Assembly: GCF_030272615.1 (NCBI RefSeq)
Contig: NC_081415.1
Span: 105,475,796 to 105,539,795 of the forward strand
Length of the DNA: 64,000 nucleotides
From: Cryptomeria japonica
Lineage: Eukaryota > Streptophyta > Pinopsida > Cupressales > Cupressaceae
Reading direction: 5' to 3'
Positions 59,401 through 64,000 of the stretch are shown piece after piece. How positions within the stretch are numbered: the stretch's first letter is position 1; each line of letters opens with the position of its first letter. The position numbers were made by a program, and so were the translations under genes. The notes beneath the pieces were generated by a model. It was not told where the DNA came from, did no database searches, and saw only the letters and a list, made by a program, of their open reading frames with translations.

Positions 59401-60155
59401 CACACAAGAGTGGAAAATGGTGTTGGGTTGATGGGCGTTTGCTTAGGTATAACCATGATTTTGGAATTAACCCTATAATAATGAATGAAATAGAAAATAG
59501 AGCTTATCTTTGTAGGGAAGAGGCTAGGTATGGAATTAAATGCTAAATTGAAATTTTATACCTTCATTTATGATCTCCTTTTCCTTGAAGACTTCAGAAA
59601 AAGGTGGATGTTTCTATGTATGACTCATACATGTCTTCACATGAAATTGATCATGTATTCCATCTTGAATTCTTGAAAATATAAATACTTCACCTCCTTC
59701 ATTGCCTTAATGATGATTGATTGCTTGCTCAATTGAAATTGAATTGGAAACTTGGGGAGAGATAAGAGATGGTTCAAATGAGGGACAAGACTTTATTTTA
59801 TATCTATCCTCATGAAACATGTTGAAAATTACAAACATGGCTGACATCAAATATCATTTCCCACTCAATTTTTTTTAACCATTGAAGGATTCAAATTTGG
59901 GCTCTTTTGGCCTAGACTATGACACCTAGCATAATGGTCCAAGAGGAATAGGGCACTAACCTACAACCTTTTCCAGGAGGAATAGGTGCCCTAGTCTAGT
60001 CCTTTTGGACTAGGCAAAGGTTAGGGAGCAACAATAGAGAGAAGATCTTATTTTTTACACTAGTTGAGAAAAATCGGGCATAATCAGGGCATAGAAGTTA
60101 TAAACATTTAAGTGAGGCCCAAAATTGTATGAGGATATAATTCATGACACTACCT
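59401..60155 (-). repeat. Possible minus-strand LTR related to the 43.8 kb solo LTR
   Basis: The complement of 60120-60155 reads GGTAGTGTCATGAATTATA, close to the solo LTR start TGTAGTGTCATAAATTGTA. Further in, CTAGTCCTTTTGGACTAG (about 59994-60012) and GGTGCCCTAGTC / AATAGGGCAC words echo the GGACTAGGGCAT hairpin of the solo LTR. The inner end was not found; D may have inserted into it. Confidence 0.45.
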
Positions 60156-61180
60156 TTATACCTCACTTTAGTGGGAAAATGAAGTTATGCTCATAATCTT
60201 GATAAAGTACAAGATAGCATCAAAAGACTTTCATCAAGACATTTAAGAGACAAGAAACACTAAGCCCTTAAGGACTTAGGATATCATCAGTCTAAAATAT
60301 GAAAATAAGAAGAGAAAAATGATTGAACACATAGAGCATGCGAGAAAGAAGAAGAGATATGGATTCTAGGTCTAGTAAGGAACTGCTTACTATAAGCCAT
60401 ATGAGATGAGAGAGAGAAAGAACACAATTTATTGGTCTGGTAAGGAAGTTATTACTATGAGTCATGTTAGTATAAAGAGATATATTAGCAAGCAAAATAT
60501 TGGTTCGATAAATAATATGAAAAAAACTTGACTATAAAATGGGTTTTGTAGCATGCACCAAGTACAAAGATTACAAAACAAAGCCTCGAGTTGCAAAGTA
60601 ATCTAAACAAAAATTGACTACAAAATGGGTTCTCTAATGTACACCAAACATATAATGGTCTGTGATCAAAGTGTACAAACCAAACCTTGTGGTGTGTTCA
60701 TAAAGTGTAACATAGAGTGAAGTGTATGCTTCCACATTAAAGTGATTTTGTATGCCTTATCATGAGCAATTGATTCAAGGTAGTATACATACATAAAAAA
60801 GACAATAATGTTGCAACAACGAAATGCCCCCAAATATAAACAAATCAAAGGCAATGGTTTGCAAGACACAAAGGAGAGTACATAAGGGATATACTATCTA
60901 GGGTTAATATGTGCATTGGATAAATTAGGTATATCAAGTATGATTGTAATTAATTAACATCATCTCCTAAAGGTTGTTGTTGACCCTTTTCTATCAACTT
61001 TGTTGCAGATCCTCAAAGCTTTTTTGCATAACTTGTGTGTTACGCGCACCTACATAACCTGCCTATTATGCACATTCCTTATTGATAATATGTGTAAGGG
61101 CCCTTTCGCCTTTACATACTTCTTGGGCTCCAAGTTCTATTTTTAATTTGATCGGTCGTGATGGTCAAATCATTTAAGAC
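60156..61180. other. No recognised feature
   Basis: A-rich sequence. A loose duplication of CTACAAAATGGGTT with GCACCAA / ACACCAA words (about 60530-60570 and 60620-60655) is visible. No coding or terminal structures were seen. Confidence 0.5.
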
Positions 61181-61239
61181 TACTAGTTGGAGAGTTCCCT
61201 GTCATTGGCAGGCCAGTCTCTATGGTCTTTTCCACTGGC

Positions 61240-61440
61240 TTGCATAGTTATTTTGGCTCTCTTGGTGTTGCTTCATGGGCTGACAAGAGTTGTTTAATTT
61301 TCTCCCACCTCCCCAAATGATCTTCCGACAACTCCCTTTTTCTCTGTGGGCTAGCGGAGACTTCTCTTTTCCTCCCGCCTCCCCACATACTCTTTTGAAG
61401 GACCATTTTTGCTTCACAGGTTGGTAGGCAATAGATGTAT
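61240..61440. repeat. Degenerate tandem repeat, unit about 72 bp
   Basis: Two to three units (about 61250, 61322 and 61393) share a GGGCTGACAAGAGTTG-like core, then TTTTCTCCCACCTCCCCA. The second unit reads GGGCTAGCGGAGACTTCTC, then TTCCTCCCGCCTCCCCA. Confidence 0.7.
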
Positions 61441-61447
61441 TGGGATT

Positions 61448-61825
61448 CAAATGGAAAAGACACGCATGATAGAAGATAAAGTAAACAGTGAGGAGGTCTC
61501 TTTGATGCTACCTCACGAAAAAGGATAATGAACACAAAGGACCATGCGAGGTAAATAAGGCTAAGGGCGGATGGCTTCCCTGCCATCCCACATGCCATTT
61601 CAGGGGGTCACGGTGACATTGCGGGATAGGGACAAAGTAAAAAATATGTTTCCCCACCATCCCACAGGAAAGGACAATGTGCCAGGGGGGCCTTGTGAGA
61701 TAAAAGCAATGAAGAGGTGGTTGTCCCCCACTATCCTGCGAGGAATTTTGTGGAGGCAGTGAGGCCATGTGGGGTAATAAAACATAGGACAAAGGTGCTC
61801 TTTTCCATCGTGTAGTGAATTTTTA
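61448..61825. repeat. Degenerate tandem repeat, unit about 75 bp
   Basis: About five units, starting near 61448, 61522, 61600, 61674 and 61748. Shared parts are GGACAA-like, then G-GAGGTAAA or GGGATAAA-like, then TTCCCCACCATCCCACAGG-like. The minus-strand reading frames of 90-116 codons here arise from this repeat. Confidence 0.75.
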
Positions 61826-62760
61826 AGGTTCCAAGGGAGCCTACAGGGAAACATTGATGACATTGGTGGTTTGGCCCACAACATGGCTTGTCTGTGGCCA
61901 TTGATACTCACTTAATGGATGATCAAATGATGATGTTTTATCCTTGATTGGGCCTTTTGGGTGCATATGTGGTGAGATCTCACACATCCATCTATGTGTG
62001 AGATCTCTTAATCGACGACTGACATTCAAACTACAGTGACCATTAGAAATTTAAAGCTCTACAAATGGGTGGTTGCTGGCCCGATGGTCGAGGACGCTTT
62101 TTGCTTATTTAGTGCCTGATACCTGATTCCTTTTGCATACAACCACCAAGGATTTTTTCCATTTACTTCATAACTGACCTTGGGGTCGATCTATGATGCT
62201 ACCCCATGCCTCTTTAATGCATTTTGAAGACTTTTTGTCTCTATCATGTTGCCATGATGCACTTGTGCCTAGAGATGTCTTCTCCTGCAACCCTTTTACC
62301 TCTTTCAAAGATGATGACATTTTCTGAGCTATCCTTGCACACCATCAGATCCATGATCTAATCTTCTTCTCTGCTTTGATATTTTGTAACCTAACCCTAC
62401 TTAGGATTAGGGTTTTAGTTGTCATTCGATTTTGAGTTATGCCTCAACTATAAAGGCAATTTTTGTATGTTTCCTTAGGATCTTCTCTTCTTCCTTTTGT
62501 AGAATTCTTATGTCTCTTTACAATTATAAATTTTGCCTTGCCTCTACATTAATAGAACTATCTTGTTTTCCCTCCTTTCAGTTCTCATAATCTATGCAAT
62601 GCTTTTACCTCGTTATCTGAATGCATTCTCTTTTGTTTTCTTAAGTATAAGTGATTGTGTTGACACCTTGTATATGTCATCTATGAAATGAATTAGTTTC
62701 TCCTAATGTCTTACAAATTCCAACCTTCAATCATGCTTATGGAAGCTAACTAGGATAGAA
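61826..62760. other. LTR-like sequence, edges not found
   Basis: CCTAACCCTACTTAGGATTAGGGTTTTAG near 62390-62416 (only part quoted as a motif: AACCCTA...TTAGGGTT arms), then CTCAACTATAAAGGCAATTT, look like the TATA and start region of a plant gypsy LTR. GTGAGATCTCACAC (about 61971-61984) repeats as TGTGTGAGATCTC near 61996. No TG...CA ends or target duplication were identified. Confidence 0.4.
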
Positions 62761-64000
62761 ATTTGTGCATGTTTTAGGTAGTTTCTATTGATGTTCTGTG
62801 TAGTCATAGGCATGAAAATCATAGTTTCAATTTGGGTGACTGATCTTCCTAATGGTTCAATAATTAGACCCTGTAGTCATACCCCATGGATTGGATATCC
62901 AACTAAGTAATTATCTCTCATCATGAAGTTTCATTTATTTGTCAACCCAGGGCGTATACTTGAAATTGGTCCACAAAGTATATGCACTAGAAAGATTGAA
63001 ACAACCACTTTTCCTATTGCTAGAATTGAAATGTTTCTCTAAGACAATGCTGGAAACAAATAACTAAAATGCTTGTAAGGAAATATAACTATCTTCTAAG
63101 AAACAAATAAGAAAAATAGAACTTATCCATGATCAATAAACATGATTCTACTCAGTTCGTAGTGGTTGCAGGAACAATCACATGAAGTATTCCAGTGGTT
63201 GCAGGAACAATCTGTGATCAAGATAATACTAAGTATAGAACAAGAAATGACTGATAAAAGAAACCAAATGAATACTCACTAAGTGTGACCCCTTAGCAAG
63301 CGTCCAAATAACTGAATCAAATGCTTGAGCTTAAACTATCATCTTTATTGATTTAAAAGTACTTGACAACATAACAACAAATTACTGGAAGTCTGCTTCT
63401 TTTTAACTCAGAACTGTATTGCAATAACTAAAACTATCTTATTCTCAACCACCATACATGAGAAGGTGGGAGGTTATTTAAAGCATGAAATTCCTAACTA
63501 CTAGCATACCACTCCCATAGTTCAAGGAGGATGCTTTTATTGAACAAGGAGAAAAAGAAGGTGAAATTACAAATGGTGAGAATCAGTTAAAGTCTGTTGG
63601 AACAATAGAGAGAGTGTAGCATAACCTCAATCCTAAATCTACTCCTTCAACAAAGGAAATCATTAAGTCTTCATATAAGTCATAATTAACCACTTCCAAC
63701 TGCTAACTGACTCCTTCAACAACAATCCTTGTTGTCTCTTTCCTAGCCAGCAACTCCATAATCTTTATTGCTGAACATCCTAGACCGGTTCAATATTCTT
63801 CTTTAATCTTGCATGAAATTGTTAATGTGCACAAATATAGGCCTAATTATTCCTACTAGAGTAACATTCAAAATCTACATGCAACATTACCATGGATATT
63901 CCTCATAGCACAATTAACTTTTATATTGCATCAAAAGGGAACATATATCAAATGAGTTTATGTCATATGACCATATTATCAAGACATATAAAATATTATC
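62761..64000. other. Unassigned repeat-like sequence
   Basis: AGTGGTTGCAGGAACAATC occurs twice (about 63162 and 63193). The complement of 63320-63370 holds AATCAATAAAGATGATAG, a possible polyadenylation site of a minus-strand element. No coding domain was recognised. Confidence 0.4.

Noticed and set aside
61220-61911. Overlapping minus-strand frames of 76-116 codons that could be a small gene family
   Set aside because: The apparent likeness between them comes from the ~75 bp tandem repeat; composition and context do not support coding.

Overview
This is a stretch of plant nuclear DNA made almost entirely of retrotransposons. I find no host gene, rRNA, tRNA or CRISPR array. The sequence is AT-rich, full of stop codons inside recognisable Ty1/copia polyproteins, and poor in CpG. 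That fits old, methylated heterochromatin of a large-genome seed plant. A GIY-YIG Penelope-like element at 51.1-52.4 kb (such elements are reported from conifers and are rare in other land plants) suggests a gymnosperm; this is an inference.

Layout, 1-49.2 kb: one old copia element (C) appears to carry everything. Its gag-protease-integrase part lies at 6745-9390, its RT palm at 20599-20965, its RT end and RNase H at 47634-48470, and its 3' LTR at 48650-49196. Element A' (3' end 4397-6744) sits in the gag of C, and element A (1-4396) sits in A'. Element B (9391-20598, TSD AAAAT) sits in the RT of C; its 3' LTR is split by a 4.5 kb TG...CA insertion (15243-19785, TSD GTTTG), probably a solo LTR. 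A LINE (about 20966-47633) also sits in C and is itself split by F (21797-35846, TSD TGACA), G (36952-42955, minus strand, TSD TTGTT) and a 1.46 kb solo LTR (43767-45221). F is split in its 5' LTR by E (22601-28611). Nesting reaches four levels: C > LINE > F > E.

49.2-52.7 kb: a scrap of gypsy-type gag, a degenerate ~40 bp minisatellite, duplicated (GA)n(GGA)n tracts, and two Penelope-like fragments head to head.

52.7-59.4 kb: a complete copia element D (TSD CTATA) that has lost its protease active site. 59.4-64 kb: no recognised genes; a minus-strand LTR-like segment related to the 43.8 kb solo LTR, two ~72-75 bp degenerate tandem repeats, and LTR-like sequence.

A, A', B and D have Sirevirus-like traits: a TGGTATCAGAGC primer site, repeated GGGGGAG tracts before the 3' LTR, and a GATTCACCCC block near the LTR end. 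F shares all three but has no integrase, RT or RNase H. Instead it has a coiled-coil ORF with five zinc knuckles and a second, 1,122-codon ORF of unknown function that has no frameshift. F is the best candidate for an undescribed element type here.
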